From: Stigmatella erecta
GTDB taxonomy: Bacteria > Myxococcota > Myxococcia > Myxococcales > Myxococcaceae
DNA length: 64,000 bases
Direction: 5' to 3'
NCBI RefSeq assembly: GCF_900111745.1
Contig: NZ_FOIJ01000002.1
Coordinates: forward strand, 859,980-923,979
Made by a program: the position numbers and the translations under genes. The notes beneath the pieces were generated by a model. It was not told where the DNA came from. It did no database searches and saw only the letters and a list, made by a program, of their open reading frames with translations. Numbering within the stretch: the stretch's first letter is position 1; the number at the start of each line of letters is the position of its first letter. Shown here one piece after another: positions 34,099 through 43,646 of this stretch.

Positions 34099-34947
34099 GT
34101 GCCCCCATCCTTCGAGCCCCACAGCCTGTCGGCCCACGGTCTGGCCCTGCACGTCCGCCAGCGCCACCCCGAGGGCTCACGCGCCGTGCTGTTCCTCCAC
34201 GGCTGGTTGGACCACTCGCGCAGCTTCGACTGGGTGCTGGAGCACCTGCCGGACACCTGGCGGCTCATCCTCCTGGACTTCCGGGGCATGGGGCGCAGCG
34301 CCCACGTGCCGCATGGGGGCAGCTACTCCTTCGCCGACTACCTGCTCGACGTGGAGTGCACGCTCGACGGGCTGCACCTGGAGAAGGTCCACCTGGTGGG
34401 CCACTCGCTGGGCGGCATCGTCGGCGCCGCCTATGCCGCCGCGCGCCCCGCCCGCGTGCAGAGCCTCACCCTCATCGAGAGCCTGGGCCCCCTGGGCGGC
34501 CCGCCGGAGGGCGCGCTGGACCGGCTGCGCGGCTTCTTGGAGGATGCCCAGCGGCGCCCCCGCCGCAAGCACTACGCGAGCGTGGAGGAGGCCGCCGCGC
34601 GCCTGCGGGAGAACAACCCGACGCTCACCGAGGCCGCCTCGCTGCACCTGGCGCGCTACGGCACGGAGCCCTTGGAAGGGGGCGTCGTGTTCCGGTTTGA
34701 TCCGCTGCACCGCCGGCGCTTCGGCCACGGCTTCGACGAGGCCCAGTGGCTCGCCATCCTGGGCGCCATCACCTGCCCGGTGCAGCTGCTCCACGGCAGC
34801 CACGGCCTGTCCTTCGAGGATCCGCAGACGCGCGCCCGCCTGGCCGCCCTGCGCTCGCCGCCCCCGCTCACCCTGTCCGGGGGCCACCACGTCCACATGG
34901 AGCAGCCCGAGGCCGTGGCACGCGCATTGGAACACTTCATCCGCTGA
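34099..34947 (+). CDS. Alpha/beta hydrolase
   Basis: A 282-residue cytoplasmic hydrolase with a GTG start. HGWLDHSRSFDWVL holds the oxyanion region, GHSLGGIVGAAYAA the nucleophile elbow Ser, and GGHHVHMEQPEAVA the catalytic His; an Asp/Glu around LLHGSHGLSFEDP would complete the triad. It resembles esterases and epoxide-hydrolase-like enzymes; the substrate is unknown. Single gene between two hairpins, after the molybdenum enzyme operon. Confidence 0.85.
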   Translation: MPPSFEPHSLSAHGLALHVRQRHPEGSRAVLFLHGWLDHSRSFDWVLEHLPDTWRLILLDFRGMGRSAHVPHGGSYSFADYLLDVECTLDGLHLEKVHLVGHSLGGIVGAAYAAARPARVQSLTLIESLGPLGGPPEGALDRLRGFLEDAQRRPRRKHYASVEEAAARLRENNPTLTEAASLHLARYGTEPLEGGVVFRFDPLHRRRFGHGFDEAQWLAILGAITCPVQLLHGSHGLSFEDPQTRARLAALRSPPPLTLSGGHHVHMEQPEAVARALEHFIR

Positions 34948-35128
34948 TCTGCCCCTGATCCGAGGCGCGTGAGGAAAAGTCTTTCACCCCCCAGGGCACT
35001 GGCCTTCCACCCCGCCCGTGTAAACCCTTGATTTGACGATCCAGGGGGGCTGGTACGGTCCTTGAAAGCAGAAGTTCCCGGAAGAGCCCCCTCCTGGGGG
35101 CATGGACACGGACAAGGGCGGGACGGAC

Positions 35129-38122
35129 ATGGGTCAGGGGTGGGGCTGGGGACGGGTCCTGGGGCTGGCAACAGTGGCGGCCATGGCGGCGTGCCATGAG
35201 CCGGGACGCACGCGGGCGGTGGAAGCCGCCGCGGTGGTCGACACGGAAGCGCTCGATTTCGGCGAAGTACCCGTCGGGGAGTGGCGGGAGCGGGAGGTGC
35301 TCATCCGCAACGTGGGCTATGTGCCCTTCTCCGCCCTGGAAGCGCTCGCCCTGGAGGGCAACCCCTCGTACCAGGTGGAGCTGACCAACGGCGGCGGCCG
35401 GGTGATGCCCGGTGAGTCCCTGCCGGTGAAGGTGCGCTTCCACCCGCTGCGCGAGGGCAGCATCGAAGAGCGGGTGCGCGTGGCCACGGACGCCAACACG
35501 GGCAACGAGCACACCGTGCGCATCCTGGGCATGGGCGCCCCCACGCAGGTGGGCATCCAGCCGCCGGTGCTCGACTTCGAGACGCTGGAGGTGGACAGCG
35601 ACCGGACGCTGGCGCTCACCATCACCAACCCGGTGGACCTGCCCCTCACGGTGACGCTGGGCGGCGAGTACGCGGGCACCTTCTCCACGGACACCATCAC
35701 CATTCCCCCCCACAGCACCCAGCAGGTGAGCGCCAAGTACCTGCCGCGCGAGCTGGGGAAGATGGGAGCCCGCGTGGAGGTGCGCTCGTGTGACGGGTGC
35801 ACCCCGTCCACGGCGGACCTGGCGGGCCACTCCGTGGCGAGCGCCTTCGTGTTCGAGCCCACGCCGGTGCCCTTCGCCCCCATCCCCGTGCACGAGCGCA
35901 CGGAGACGGTGGCCCGGGCGCGCAACATCACCTGGCGGCCCGTCACCATCGCCGCGCTCAACACGAGCGACGTCTCCTTCACCACCATGACGCAGCTGGA
36001 TGGCCGCGCGGTGCAGCCCGGCGAGGCGGTGGACGTGCGGATGGAGTTCGCCGCCCGCGCCTCGGGCCCCAAGGTGGCCAACCTCACGGTGAACTACGCC
36101 TCGGACAAGGCGCGCAAGACGGACGTCATGCTGGATGCGCGCGGCGGCCAGCCCACGCTGGCGGTGGCCCCGGTGGCGCTCGACTTCGGCGAGCTGCCCG
36201 TGGGCGGCAAGCTGGGCAAAACCATCCGCATCACCAACGGCGGCACCAACGGCAACCTGCTCTTCCGCGGCGTGCGCGCCAGCGGGGGCGCGGGCAACTT
36301 CAGCGTGAACGTGCCCACGCGCGGCACCCAGGCGTACCCGTGGACGGGCGGCGCCTGGCCGGACCTGCAGGCCGGTGACGTGCCCATCGCCCCGGGCACC
36401 GATGCGATCGACCTCCAGGTCTTCTTCGAGCCCACGCTGGATGGCAACCACAGCGCCACGCTCACGCTGCTCTCCAGCGATCCGTTCACCCCGGAGCGCA
36501 CCATCGTCCTCACGGGGCGGGCGCGGGTGAGCGGCCCGTGCGTCTTCGAGCTCACGCCGCAGCCGGCGCTGGACTTCGGCAACGTGGTGCCCGGACGGGG
36601 CGCGGTGCTGGGCTTCCGCATCGGCAACCCCAACCGCGCCGAGTGCGCGGTGAAGGACATCCACGTCTCCAACAGCGCCAACGGGGCCTTCTACATGCCC
36701 GGCGGGCGCATCGACGGCGGCATCCTCGCCTACGACACGGCCTTCAGCGCCCAGATCGCCTTCCGGCCGCCCGCGGCGGGCACCTACGCGGGCGAGCTGA
36801 AAATCACGGTGAACAACCCCTCTCAGCCCACGGTGACGCTGCCCCTGCGGGGCGTGTCCGAGACGAGCTGCCTGGTGGCCGCGCCGTCCTTCGTGGACTT
36901 CGGGCCCATCCGGTACGACTGCCAGACGCAGCCGCGCCGCACGCTCATCTCCAACCGGTGCCACCAGCCCATCACCGTCGTCTCGGCGGAGATCGGCGCG
37001 GGCACCAGCACCCAGTTCCAGCTGGCCACCCCGCTCACGGCGCCGCGCACGCTCGCCCCGGGCGAAGGCTTCGAGCTGGAGGTGACGTACTCGCGCACCG
37101 TGCTCGGCCAGCACTTCAGCCCGCTGTTCCTGCGCACCGGCTCCGAGCCGAACCCGCTGCTCGTGCCGCTGCTGGCCGAGACGAACCACGAGGGCCTCCA
37201 GCTCGACCAGTTCACGCAGGGCACCGACAGCCAGCTCGACGTGCTCTTCGTGGTCTCCAACACGACGACCATGCAGCCCTACCAGCAGCGGCTGAAGGCG
37301 GCGCTGCCCGGCTGGCTGGAGCATGCCCGGCAGCAGGGCGTGGATGTGCGCGCCGGTGTCACCAGCACGGGCCTCGTCGCCCGGGGCGCCACGTGTGGCG
37401 GCGGCGCGCAGGGCGGTGAGGCGGGCCGGCTCTTCCCGGTGGACGGCAGCCGCTCGCGCGTGGTGAGCAGCACCTCGCCCACCGCGGCCCAGACGCTCCA
37501 GTCCAACGTGGAGGTGGGCATGTGCCACAACCTGGTGCAGGGCCTGGAGACGACGCGGCAGGCGCTCTCCTCGCCGCTGGTGGACAGCGTGGATGACGTG
37601 CGCACCCCGCAGCCCAACGACGGCAACCTGGGGCTGCTGCGCGACACGGCCCGGCTGGCGGTGGTGGCGCTCGCCGACGAGGACGACCACTCCGGCTTCG
37701 CCCCGGACAGCTACATCCAGTTCCTCCAGGCGATGAAGGGCCCCGGCATGACCCACCGCACCCAGTTCTACGCGCTGGTGCCCACCGACGGCAGCTGCAG
37801 CACGGCCGGGGACTCGGGGGCACGCTTCTCCGAGGTGGCCCAGGCCACGGGCGGCGCGGTGGGCTCGGTGTGCCAGGGCAGCTACGAGTCCTTCCTGGAG
37901 CGGCTCATCCGCCGCGCGGGCGAGCCGCAGGCGGACTTCACCCTGACCGCCCAGCCCTCCACCACGGACGCGATGACGGTGCGCGTGCAGGGCCGGACGC
38001 TGGATCCGTCGCAGTGGACCTATGACGGCGCGCGCAACGCGGTCGTCTTCCGGGCGGGCGCGGTGCCCCAGACGGGGCAGAACATCCAGATCCGCTACCG
38101 GAGCGTCTGCCAGGGGCTCTGA
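35129..38122 (+). CDS. Choice-of-anchor-D lipoprotein with degenerate vWA domain
   Basis: A 997-residue surface or periplasmic lipoprotein. The signal peptide ends near MAACHEPG, a plausible lipobox. About six Ig-like choice-of-anchor-D modules fill residues 25-680, each opening with a phrase like LDFGEVPVG (also LDFETLEV, LDFGELPVG, LDFGNVVPG, VDFGPIRYD). The C-terminal 280 residues look like a vWA domain, but the metal site reads LDVLFVVSNTTTMQ instead of a DxSxS pattern. The end (RVQGRTLDPSQWTYDG...RYRSVCQGL) is shared by myxobacterial paralogues I recall. The ATG at 35129 has GGGCGGGA upstream; 35102 is possible. Probably a cell-surface or gliding/adhesion-type protein (inference). Confidence 0.83.
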   Translation: MGQGWGWGRVLGLATVAAMAACHEPGRTRAVEAAAVVDTEALDFGEVPVGEWREREVLIRNVGYVPFSALEALALEGNPSYQVELTNGGGRVMPGESLPVKVRFHPLREGSIEERVRVATDANTGNEHTVRILGMGAPTQVGIQPPVLDFETLEVDSDRTLALTITNPVDLPLTVTLGGEYAGTFSTDTITIPPHSTQQVSAKYLPRELGKMGARVEVRSCDGCTPSTADLAGHSVASAFVFEPTPVPFAPIPVHERTETVARARNITWRPVTIAALNTSDVSFTTMTQLDGRAVQPGEAVDVRMEFAARASGPKVANLTVNYASDKARKTDVMLDARGGQPTLAVAPVALDFGELPVGGKLGKTIRITNGGTNGNLLFRGVRASGGAGNFSVNVPTRGTQAYPWTGGAWPDLQAGDVPIAPGTDAIDLQVFFEPTLDGNHSATLTLLSSDPFTPERTIVLTGRARVSGPCVFELTPQPALDFGNVVPGRGAVLGFRIGNPNRAECAVKDIHVSNSANGAFYMPGGRIDGGILAYDTAFSAQIAFRPPAAGTYAGELKITVNNPSQPTVTLPLRGVSETSCLVAAPSFVDFGPIRYDCQTQPRRTLISNRCHQPITVVSAEIGAGTSTQFQLATPLTAPRTLAPGEGFELEVTYSRTVLGQHFSPLFLRTGSEPNPLLVPLLAETNHEGLQLDQFTQGTDSQLDVLFVVSNTTTMQPYQQRLKAALPGWLEHARQQGVDVRAGVTSTGLVARGATCGGGAQGGEAGRLFPVDGSRSRVVSSTSPTAAQTLQSNVEVGMCHNLVQGLETTRQALSSPLVDSVDDVRTPQPNDGNLGLLRDTARLAVVALADEDDHSGFAPDSYIQFLQAMKGPGMTHRTQFYALVPTDGSCSTAGDSGARFSEVAQATGGAVGSVCQGSYESFLERLIRRAGEPQADFTLTAQPSTTDAMTVRVQGRTLDPSQWTYDGARNAVVFRAGAVPQTGQNIQIRYRSVCQGL

Positions 38123-38136
38123 GACACCGGGAAAAT

Positions 38137-38164
38137 CCCCGCCGGCGGGCTTCCGCTGGCGGGG
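38137..38164 (+). terminator. Hairpin after the Ig-like lipoprotein gene
   Basis: CCCCGCCGGCGG (38137-38148) pairs with CCGCTGGCGGGG (38153-38164) across a GCTT loop, 12 pairs with one G-T wobble. It lies 15 bases past the stop and 26 bases before the next gene. Confidence 0.6.
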
Positions 38165-38189
38165 GCCCCCCGGGTATCGTCCCGATGAC

Positions 38190-39350
38190 GTGGAGACCTT
38201 CGGGCGATACGAGTTTCTGAGAAAAATCGCCTCGGGCGGCATGGGACAGGTGTTTCTGGCCCGCCAGAAGGGGCCGGTCGGGTTCCAGAAGTTGCTGGTG
38301 GTGAAGCGGCTGCTGCCCCACCTGTCCGAGGAGGAGGAGTTCATCCAGATGTTCCTGGACGAGGCGCGCATCGCGGCGCTCCTCAACCACCCGAACATCG
38401 CCCAGATCTACGAGCTGGGAGAGGTGGACGGCATCTACTTCATCGCCATGGAGTACGTGCACGGCGAGGCCATCGCCGAGGTGAACAAGCGGGCGGTCCA
38501 GCGCAAGGGCCACATGCCGCTGGAGCTCAAGTGCCGCGTCATCGCCGATGCGGCCGCAGGCCTGGATGCCGCCCACCACGCGCGCAGCCCCTCGGGGCGC
38601 AAGCTGTCGCTGATTCACCGGGACGTGTCGCCTCAGAACGTGCTGGTGGGCTTCAACGGCAGCGTGAAGATCATCGACTTCGGGGTGGCCAAGGCCGCCG
38701 GCAAGCTCGCGCAGACGGTGGTGGGCACCATCAAGGGCAAGCACGCGTACATGTCCCCGGAGCAGGCCCGGGGCGAGCCGTTGGATCACCGCTCGGACGT
38801 GTTCGGCCTGGGCACGGTGTTCTACGAGCTGCTGACGCAGACGCGCCTGTTCAAGCGCGAGTCGGAGCTGGCCACGCTCAAGGCCGTGGTGGGCGCCAAG
38901 GTGGTGCCCCCCTCGGAGGTGACGCCCGGCATTCCCAAGGCGCTGGACGCGGTGGTGCTCAAGGCGCTGGCGCGCAACCGCGACGAGCGCTTCGGCACCG
39001 CGGGCGAGCTGCAGCTGGCCATCGAGGACTTCCTCGTGAAGCACCGGCTGCCCGGCACCACCGCGCACCTGGCCGCCTTCATGCGCGAGCTGTACACCGA
39101 GGAGCTGGAGGAGGAGTTCTCCACCGAGCCCACCATCATCGCGTATGATCCGCGCCTGATGGGGGGCCGCAAGGCGCAGGCCTCCGGTGACGAGCACTCG
39201 GGCCCCACGACGGTGGCCCCCGCGCCCAAGGCCCCCGCGGCCAAGGGGGTGCCCCCGGCCCGGGTGCCCAAGTCCCTGCAGGGCACCGAGCAGAAGGAGA
39301 TCTCCCGGAAGACCACCGTCCCGCCCAAGGGCGGCAAGGGCGAGAAGTAG
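38190..39350 (+). CDS. Soluble Ser/Thr protein kinase
   Basis: A 386-residue kinase with no membrane span. Catalytic motifs: glycine loop IASGGMGQVF, Lys in LLVVKRLLP, HRDVSPQN catalytic loop (a variant common in myxobacterial kinases), IIDFGVAKAAG, MSPEQARGEPLDHRSD. The C-terminal 80 residues are Pro/Ala/Lys-rich and contain several Thr-Pro-type sites (TTVAP, TTVPPK) that could be self-phosphorylated. The start is GTG at 38190 (VETFGRYE); the upstream frame overlaps the previous gene and terminator. Targets unknown. Confidence 0.9.
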   Translation: METFGRYEFLRKIASGGMGQVFLARQKGPVGFQKLLVVKRLLPHLSEEEEFIQMFLDEARIAALLNHPNIAQIYELGEVDGIYFIAMEYVHGEAIAEVNKRAVQRKGHMPLELKCRVIADAAAGLDAAHHARSPSGRKLSLIHRDVSPQNVLVGFNGSVKIIDFGVAKAAGKLAQTVVGTIKGKHAYMSPEQARGEPLDHRSDVFGLGTVFYELLTQTRLFKRESELATLKAVVGAKVVPPSEVTPGIPKALDAVVLKALARNRDERFGTAGELQLAIEDFLVKHRLPGTTAHLAAFMRELYTEELEEEFSTEPTIIAYDPRLMGGRKAQASGDEHSGPTTVAPAPKAPAAKGVPPARVPKSLQGTEQKEISRKTTVPPKGGKGEK

Positions 39351-39374
39351 GCCCCCGCCCCGGAGGCGGCGGCC

Positions 39375-40199
39375 CTAGAGGCTGGCCAGCGCCACCCGGT
39401 ACAGGGCGCGGTAGCCCATGCGGGGGGCGGGCTCGAAGCGGTCCGCGCTGAAGACGCCCGAGAGCAGCGCCTGGCCCTCGGGGGTCTCCGGCAGGCCGAG
39501 CAGCGTCTCCTCCAGCTTGCCCGCCAAGAGCGACGGGACGCCCATGGACACCGGCACCCCGTCATTGGGGGCCTCGTCCGTGTAGGCCAGCAGCTCGAAC
39601 TTGTCGCCCGCGCCGGGCCCCAGCACCTTGTCCACGCCGGCCGTGAAGGACAGGCCGGTGGAGGCCGGCGGGCAGAAGACGCTCGCCACGGCCACCGTGC
39701 CCGAGAGCACCGCCTCCAGCGCCCCGCGGTAGGAGCCCGCGAAGTGCTGGGCGGAGAAGGTGCGCGCCGGCTCCACGCCCTGGGACTTCAGGTAGGAGGT
39801 GGGCAGCAGGTAGCCGGCCACCGCATCCCGGTCCACCCACGCCGCGGCCAGCCCCTTCAGGCGGTCCACGGCCAGCCCCGCGCCCGCCTTGCAGACGAGC
39901 GCCGCCCGGTAGGAGGACAGGCCCAGGCGCACGCCGCGCACCAGCACGCGCACGCCCATGGCCTCGGTGCGCGCGCACACGAACGGCGGGGCCCAGGCGG
40001 CATCCGCGCGCCCGGAGAGCAGGTCCTTGGCGAGCACCTCGTAGCTGGCGGCCACGCTCACCTCCACGGGCCGGCCCAGCGCCCCCTGGAGGAAGGACAT
40101 GAGCCGGTCCGCGCGCTCCCGCACCCCCTCGGTGCCCAGCGACGGCGGCAGCTCGAAACGGAAGGGACTGCGGGCCGGAGAGGGAGGGTTGACGGACAT
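39375..40199 (-). CDS. PhnD-like substrate-binding-fold protein without signal peptide
   Basis: A 274-residue protein with the fold of PhnD/phosphonate-binding proteins: FLQGALGRPVEVSVAASYEVLAKDLLSGRADAAWAPPFVCAR matches their ligand-binding half (YEVLxxxLxxGxxDxAWxPP). Unlike transporter proteins it has no signal peptide or lipobox (starts MSVNPPSPARSPF) and no permease or ATPase genes beside it. It may therefore be a cytoplasmic sensor or a precursor of a fused signalling protein. Next minus-strand gene ends 9 bases upstream. Confidence 0.75.
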   Translation of the reverse strand: MSVNPPSPARSPFRFELPPSLGTEGVRERADRLMSFLQGALGRPVEVSVAASYEVLAKDLLSGRADAAWAPPFVCARTEAMGVRVLVRGVRLGLSSYRAALVCKAGAGLAVDRLKGLAAAWVDRDAVAGYLLPTSYLKSQGVEPARTFSAQHFAGSYRGALEAVLSGTVAVASVFCPPASTGLSFTAGVDKVLGPGAGDKFELLAYTDEAPNDGVPVSMGVPSLLAGKLEETLLGLPETPEGQALLSGVFSADRFEPAPRMGYRALYRVALASL

Positions 40200-40208
40200 A
40201 GACGGACT

Positions 40209-41039
40209 CTAAGCCCCCGAGCCCTTGTCGAGCCGAGCCACCTCGTCATCCGCCAGGCCGAAGGTGGCCTGGAGCAGCTCCAGCAGCCGCTGCTCCGCGG
40301 GGCTGGCCTTGCCCGAGGCGTGGGCAATCTTGGTGGCCAGCCGGTACGCCTTCACCCGCTGCTTGTGCGTGGTGAGCCCGTGGGCCAGCACCTGGAGCCG
40401 GCGCGGCAGCCCCTCGGTGGCCAGCGCCGCCACGGCCTCGCCCACGAACCCCTGGGCACGCTCGGGGCTGACCTCCTGGAAGACGGGGTCCGCCGCCAGG
40501 CTCTCCACGAGCGCCCGGGCCTCCGCCTCCTTGAGCTGGCCGTCCGCGGCGCTCACCAGCACCATCACCTCGGCGTACAGGCGCTCCAGCGGCTCGCCCA
40601 GCGCCTCGGACAGGCTTCCGCCCTTCTCGATGATGTCGATGATCTGCGCCACCTCGTCCTCGGAGATGCCGAGCGCGGCCTGGATCGTCTTGAGCAGCCC
40701 CAGCTCCAGCTTCGTGGCGCGCTGGTCCGCGAACGCCACCGCCGCGGCCAGGCCGAAGGCGAGCATCCGGTTCTTGTGGTCCGGCAGCCGCGAGCGCAGC
40801 GAGGCGAGCACCTCTTGAAGGTCCGTGGCCTCCGACAGGCGCTGGGCGCTCGTCTCCACCAGGGCGTTGAGCTCCTGGGCGCTGGTGCCCTCGAACTCCG
40901 GGCGCTCGATGACCCGCCGGAGCAACGTCTGAATCTCGCGCTGGGAGACGGAGCCGTCGGCGATGGCCGCCAACAACATCGTCTCGATCAATGCGGCATT
41001 GCGCTGCTTACGCGCGGTCAAGGCCTGCTCTCGAGGCAT
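40209..41039 (-). CDS. Tandem TerB-like helical protein
   Basis: A 276-residue soluble helical protein with two copies of a TerB-like/DUF533-like unit: [26 protein letters not shown] in the first and [23 protein letters not shown] in the middle, the latter being the common AADGxLxxxE phrase; [21 protein letters not shown] near the end is a further echo. TerB-like units often bind metal at the acidic loop; the role here is unknown. Its start overlaps the TtcA gene end by 22 bases, so the two are probably co-transcribed. Confidence 0.65.
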   Translation of the reverse strand: MPREQALTARKQRNAALIETMLLAAIADGSVSQREIQTLLRRVIERPEFEGTSAQELNALVETSAQRLSEATDLQEVLASLRSRLPDHKNRMLAFGLAAAVAFADQRATKLELGLLKTIQAALGISEDEVAQIIDIIEKGGSLSEALGEPLERLYAEVMVLVSAADGQLKEAEARALVESLAADPVFQEVSPERAQGFVGEAVAALATEGLPRRLQVLAHGLTTHKQRVKAYRLATKIAHASGKASPAEQRLLELLQATFGLADDEVARLDKGSGA

Positions 41040-41857
41040 ACGCGGGCGTTCCCTTCAGGGTGGGGGGTGGCGGTAGAGGCTTCTTCCTTCGCAACCGGCG
41101 AGAGGAAGTCGAAAAGTTCGCGGTCCATCAGGTGGCTGGGCCGCACGTTGCCCATGGCCGACAGCAGGCTCTGGCGGACGTTGGGAATCTCCCGCCCCAG
41201 CTCCTCCACCAGCCGCTGCATGCGCTTGCGCTGCAGGTTCTCCTGGGTGCCGCACAAGTCACACGGGATGATGGGAAAGCCCTTCAGCTCGGCGAACTGG
41301 GCGATCTCCTTCTCGGGCGCGTAGCACAGCGGCCGGATGACGGTGTTGCGCCCGTCATCGCTGCGCAGCAAGGGCGGCATCGCCTTGATCGAGCCCGCGA
41401 AGAAGAGGTTGAGCAAGAGCGTGTGGATGAGATCGTCCCGGTGGTGCCCCAGGGCAATCTTGGTGCAGCCCAGCTCCACCGCCGCCGTATAGAGGATGCC
41501 CCGGCGCATGCGCGAGCAGACCGAGCACTGCGTCTTGCCCGGCGGCGTCTTCTCCAGGACGATGCTGTAGGTGTCCTCCTTCAGCATCTTGTAGGGGTAG
41601 CCCTCCTTCTGGAAGTACCCCTCCAGCTTGTCCGCGGGGAACCCCGGGTGGCCCTGGTCCAGGTTCACCGCCAGGAGCTCGAAGCGCACGGGGGCCCGGC
41701 GCTGCATCTCCCGGAGCAGGTACAGCAAGGTGTAGGAGTCCTTGCCACCCGACACCCCGACCATGATGCGGTCGCCGTCTTGAATGAGACCAAAGTCCGC
41801 GATGGCCTTGCCCAGATGACCGAGCAGGTTCTTTTCCAGCCGTTGGATGTCGCTCAT
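41018..41857 (-). CDS. ttcA: tRNA 2-thiocytidine(32) synthetase
   Basis: A 279-residue enzyme that thiolates cytidine 32 in certain tRNAs using ATP and an Fe-S cluster. PP-loop SGGKDS at residues 36-41; cluster/sulphur-relay Cys in CSVC (111-114) and CDLC (199-202); GHHRDD is the conserved metal-binding-like phrase. Length is normal for TtcA (near 300). Divergent from the RNase D gene across a 78-base gap, where GTGAC-AC-GTCAC is a small inverted repeat. Confidence 0.9.
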   Translation of the reverse strand: MSDIQRLEKNLLGHLGKAIADFGLIQDGDRIMVGVSGGKDSYTLLYLLREMQRRAPVRFELLAVNLDQGHPGFPADKLEGYFQKEGYPYKMLKEDTYSIVLEKTPPGKTQCSVCSRMRRGILYTAAVELGCTKIALGHHRDDLIHTLLLNLFFAGSIKAMPPLLRSDDGRNTVIRPLCYAPEKEIAQFAELKGFPIIPCDLCGTQENLQRKRMQRLVEELGREIPNVRQSLLSAMGNVRPSHLMDRELFDFLSPVAKEEASTATPHPEGNARVCLESRP

Positions 41858-41935
41858 GGCCGGCCCATCCTACCGATGGCGGCGGAAAAAACACGTGACA
41901 CGTCACAGTCCGGGTCCGCTAGCCTGTCTGCCGCG

Positions 41936-43105
41936 ATGCCGATCTATCCGCAGGGTGCCGTGGACGTGGTGGACGCCTCGGGCGCACAGGGGGCCGCCCG
42001 GACGCTGGCCGCCGCGGGGGAGCTCGCCGTGGATCTGGAGGCGGACTCGATGCACGCCTTCCGGGCCCGGCTGTGCTTCCTCCAGGTGGCCACCGAGTCG
42101 GAAGTCTTCCTCTTCGACACGCTCGCCCCCGGGGTGGACGCTTCCCTGCTTGCTCCGATGATGGCCGATCCGGAGCGGACGAAGTTCTTCCACGCCGCCC
42201 AGGGCGACTTGCAGTTCCTGGCCGAGGCGGGCATCCGCGTGCGCGGGCTCTTCGACACCCACCGGGCCGCCACCCTGCTCGGCTGGCCCAAGGTGGGGCT
42301 GGCGGACATCGCCCGGGAGCGCCTGGGGGTCGAGCTGCCCAAGGAGCACCAGCAGTCGGACTTCTCCCTCCGCCCGCTGCCCCCCGAGATGCGCGAGTAC
42401 ATCGCCAACGATGTGCGCTACCTGTGCGAGCTGGGCCGCCAGGTGCGGGAGGCCTGCCGGGAGGCCGACATCCTGGAGGAAGTGCGGCTCGACTGTGACC
42501 GGATGTGTGAGGAGGCCGTTGCCCGGCCGGACGTCGGCGCGGACTTCAAGCCGAAGCTGCCGCGCTCGGGGCTCTCCCCGGTGCAGCTCACCCTGGCCCA
42601 TGCCGTGGCGCACGCCCTGCACGCCAAGCGCCTGGAGTGGGCGGAGAAGGCCAACGTGCCCATGGGCCGGATGCTCTCCAACATGGCCATTGGCGACATC
42701 GCCGTGAAGCTGCCCGCCAACCCCAAGGAGCTGGCCCGGGCCGCGGGGGTTCGCGGCGGCTTCATCCGGGAGCACGGCGAGGAGACGCTCGCCATCGTCC
42801 GCGAGCTGCTGGAGCAGTCCCGCAAGGGCGAGCTGAAGCCGGGCCGCGAGGCCAAGGACGGCGCCCGGGACGTGAACCGGCGCAAGCGCGAGGATGCCCT
42901 CAAGGCGTTCCGGGCCGAGAAGGCCACGGCGCGCAAGGTCACCCCCTCCGTGGTGCTCCCCAACCCCCTGCTGGAGGCGCTCGCCACCCAGCCGCCGCGC
43001 TCCGTGGAGGAGCTCTCCCTGCTGCCCTGGTTCGGCGAGAAGCGGCTGCGCCTCTACGGGGCGGACCTCGTCGCGCTCCTCGCGCAGGAGCCGAAGGCCC
43101 CATGA
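41936..43105 (+). CDS. rnd: Ribonuclease D
   Basis: A 389-residue 3'-5' exoribonuclease for tRNA maturation. The DEDD active site is visible: DLEAD (Asp33, Glu35), then HAAQGDLQFL, and ANDVRYLCEL with the upstream Tyr of the DEDDy pattern. The C-terminal half holds HRDC-like helical domains (KRLEWAEKANVPMGRMLSNMAI). Length is normal. The ATG at 41936 is used; the much longer frame beginning at 40991 overlaps ttcA. Confidence 0.88.
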   Translation: MPIYPQGAVDVVDASGAQGAARTLAAAGELAVDLEADSMHAFRARLCFLQVATESEVFLFDTLAPGVDASLLAPMMADPERTKFFHAAQGDLQFLAEAGIRVRGLFDTHRAATLLGWPKVGLADIARERLGVELPKEHQQSDFSLRPLPPEMREYIANDVRYLCELGRQVREACREADILEEVRLDCDRMCEEAVARPDVGADFKPKLPRSGLSPVQLTLAHAVAHALHAKRLEWAEKANVPMGRMLSNMAIGDIAVKLPANPKELARAAGVRGGFIREHGEETLAIVRELLEQSRKGELKPGREAKDGARDVNRRKREDALKAFRAEKATARKVTPSVVLPNPLLEALATQPPRSVEELSLLPWFGEKRLRLYGADLVALLAQEPKAP

Positions 43106-43239
43106 GGGCCGACATTCGGCCACAGTGTGTGCAACCGCATACCCTCGCTTCTCAGGAAATAAGAGGCTCAAGCCGCTGATCGCAGTTGCGACGCGGCAAG
43201 CCGTGGCTAGTTTTGAAACCGCTGTGGAGGGTGGCCGGG

Positions 43240-43593
43240 ATGATGGGTGCGATGATGGGTGTGGCGAGGGCGGACATCTCTCAGTGCATTACCGCCAGTG
43301 TGCGTTGCCAGGCCTCGTGCGAGGCGGGGATCGCGCGGCTGGTGTCCGAAGGGCACGCGGCGGACAGCGAGCCGGTACGGCTGCTGCGCCAGTGTGCGGA
43401 GCTGTGTGACTTGAACGCACGCGCGTTGCGCAAGGAGAGCAGTCTGGCGCGGCGCACGGCGAGCATCTGCTTCGAGCTGAGCAGCCAGGTGGCCCGCACG
43501 GCGTGGCTGGACCCGGATGCCTCGAGCGCCACGCTGGCGCGCGACGCGCTGTTCATGGCGCGGGCGTGCCGGTTGCTGCTCTTCTCGCACTGA
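43240..43593 (+). CDS. Small Cys-rich helical protein, possibly copper-binding (Csp/DUF326-like)
   Basis: A 117-residue all-helical protein with seven Cys (16, 23, 27, 52, 56, 77, 110), giving CX6CX3C and CX3C spacings. The line QCITASVRCQASCEAG...RQCAELCDLNARAL follows the shape of the four-helix-bundle copper-storage (Csp/DUF326) family but with fewer Cys than true Csp proteins. GGAGG lies 9 bases before ATG 43240. A TTG at 43213 would give a weak signal-like N-terminus (KPLWRVAGMMGAMMGVARA). The family link is a resemblance, not a proof. Confidence 0.6.
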   Translation: MMGAMMGVARADISQCITASVRCQASCEAGIARLVSEGHAADSEPVRLLRQCAELCDLNARALRKESSLARRTASICFELSSQVARTAWLDPDASSATLARDALFMARACRLLLFSH

Positions 43594-43646
43594 ACTTGTC
43601 AGTGCCGGGCCACGCCCGGTAGGAGGCCCTCGTACGAGGTGCCTCC

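Noticed and set aside
35033..35059. TTGACG...TACGGT promoter before the lipoprotein gene
   Set aside because: The spacer is only 15 bases and the -10 is poor, so it was not listed as a feature.
34937..38398. 1153-residue minus-strand open frame
   Set aside because: It lies antisense to the Ig-like lipoprotein and kinase genes, is His/Arg/Gly-rich low-complexity translation typical of GC-rich shadows, and has no domain motifs.
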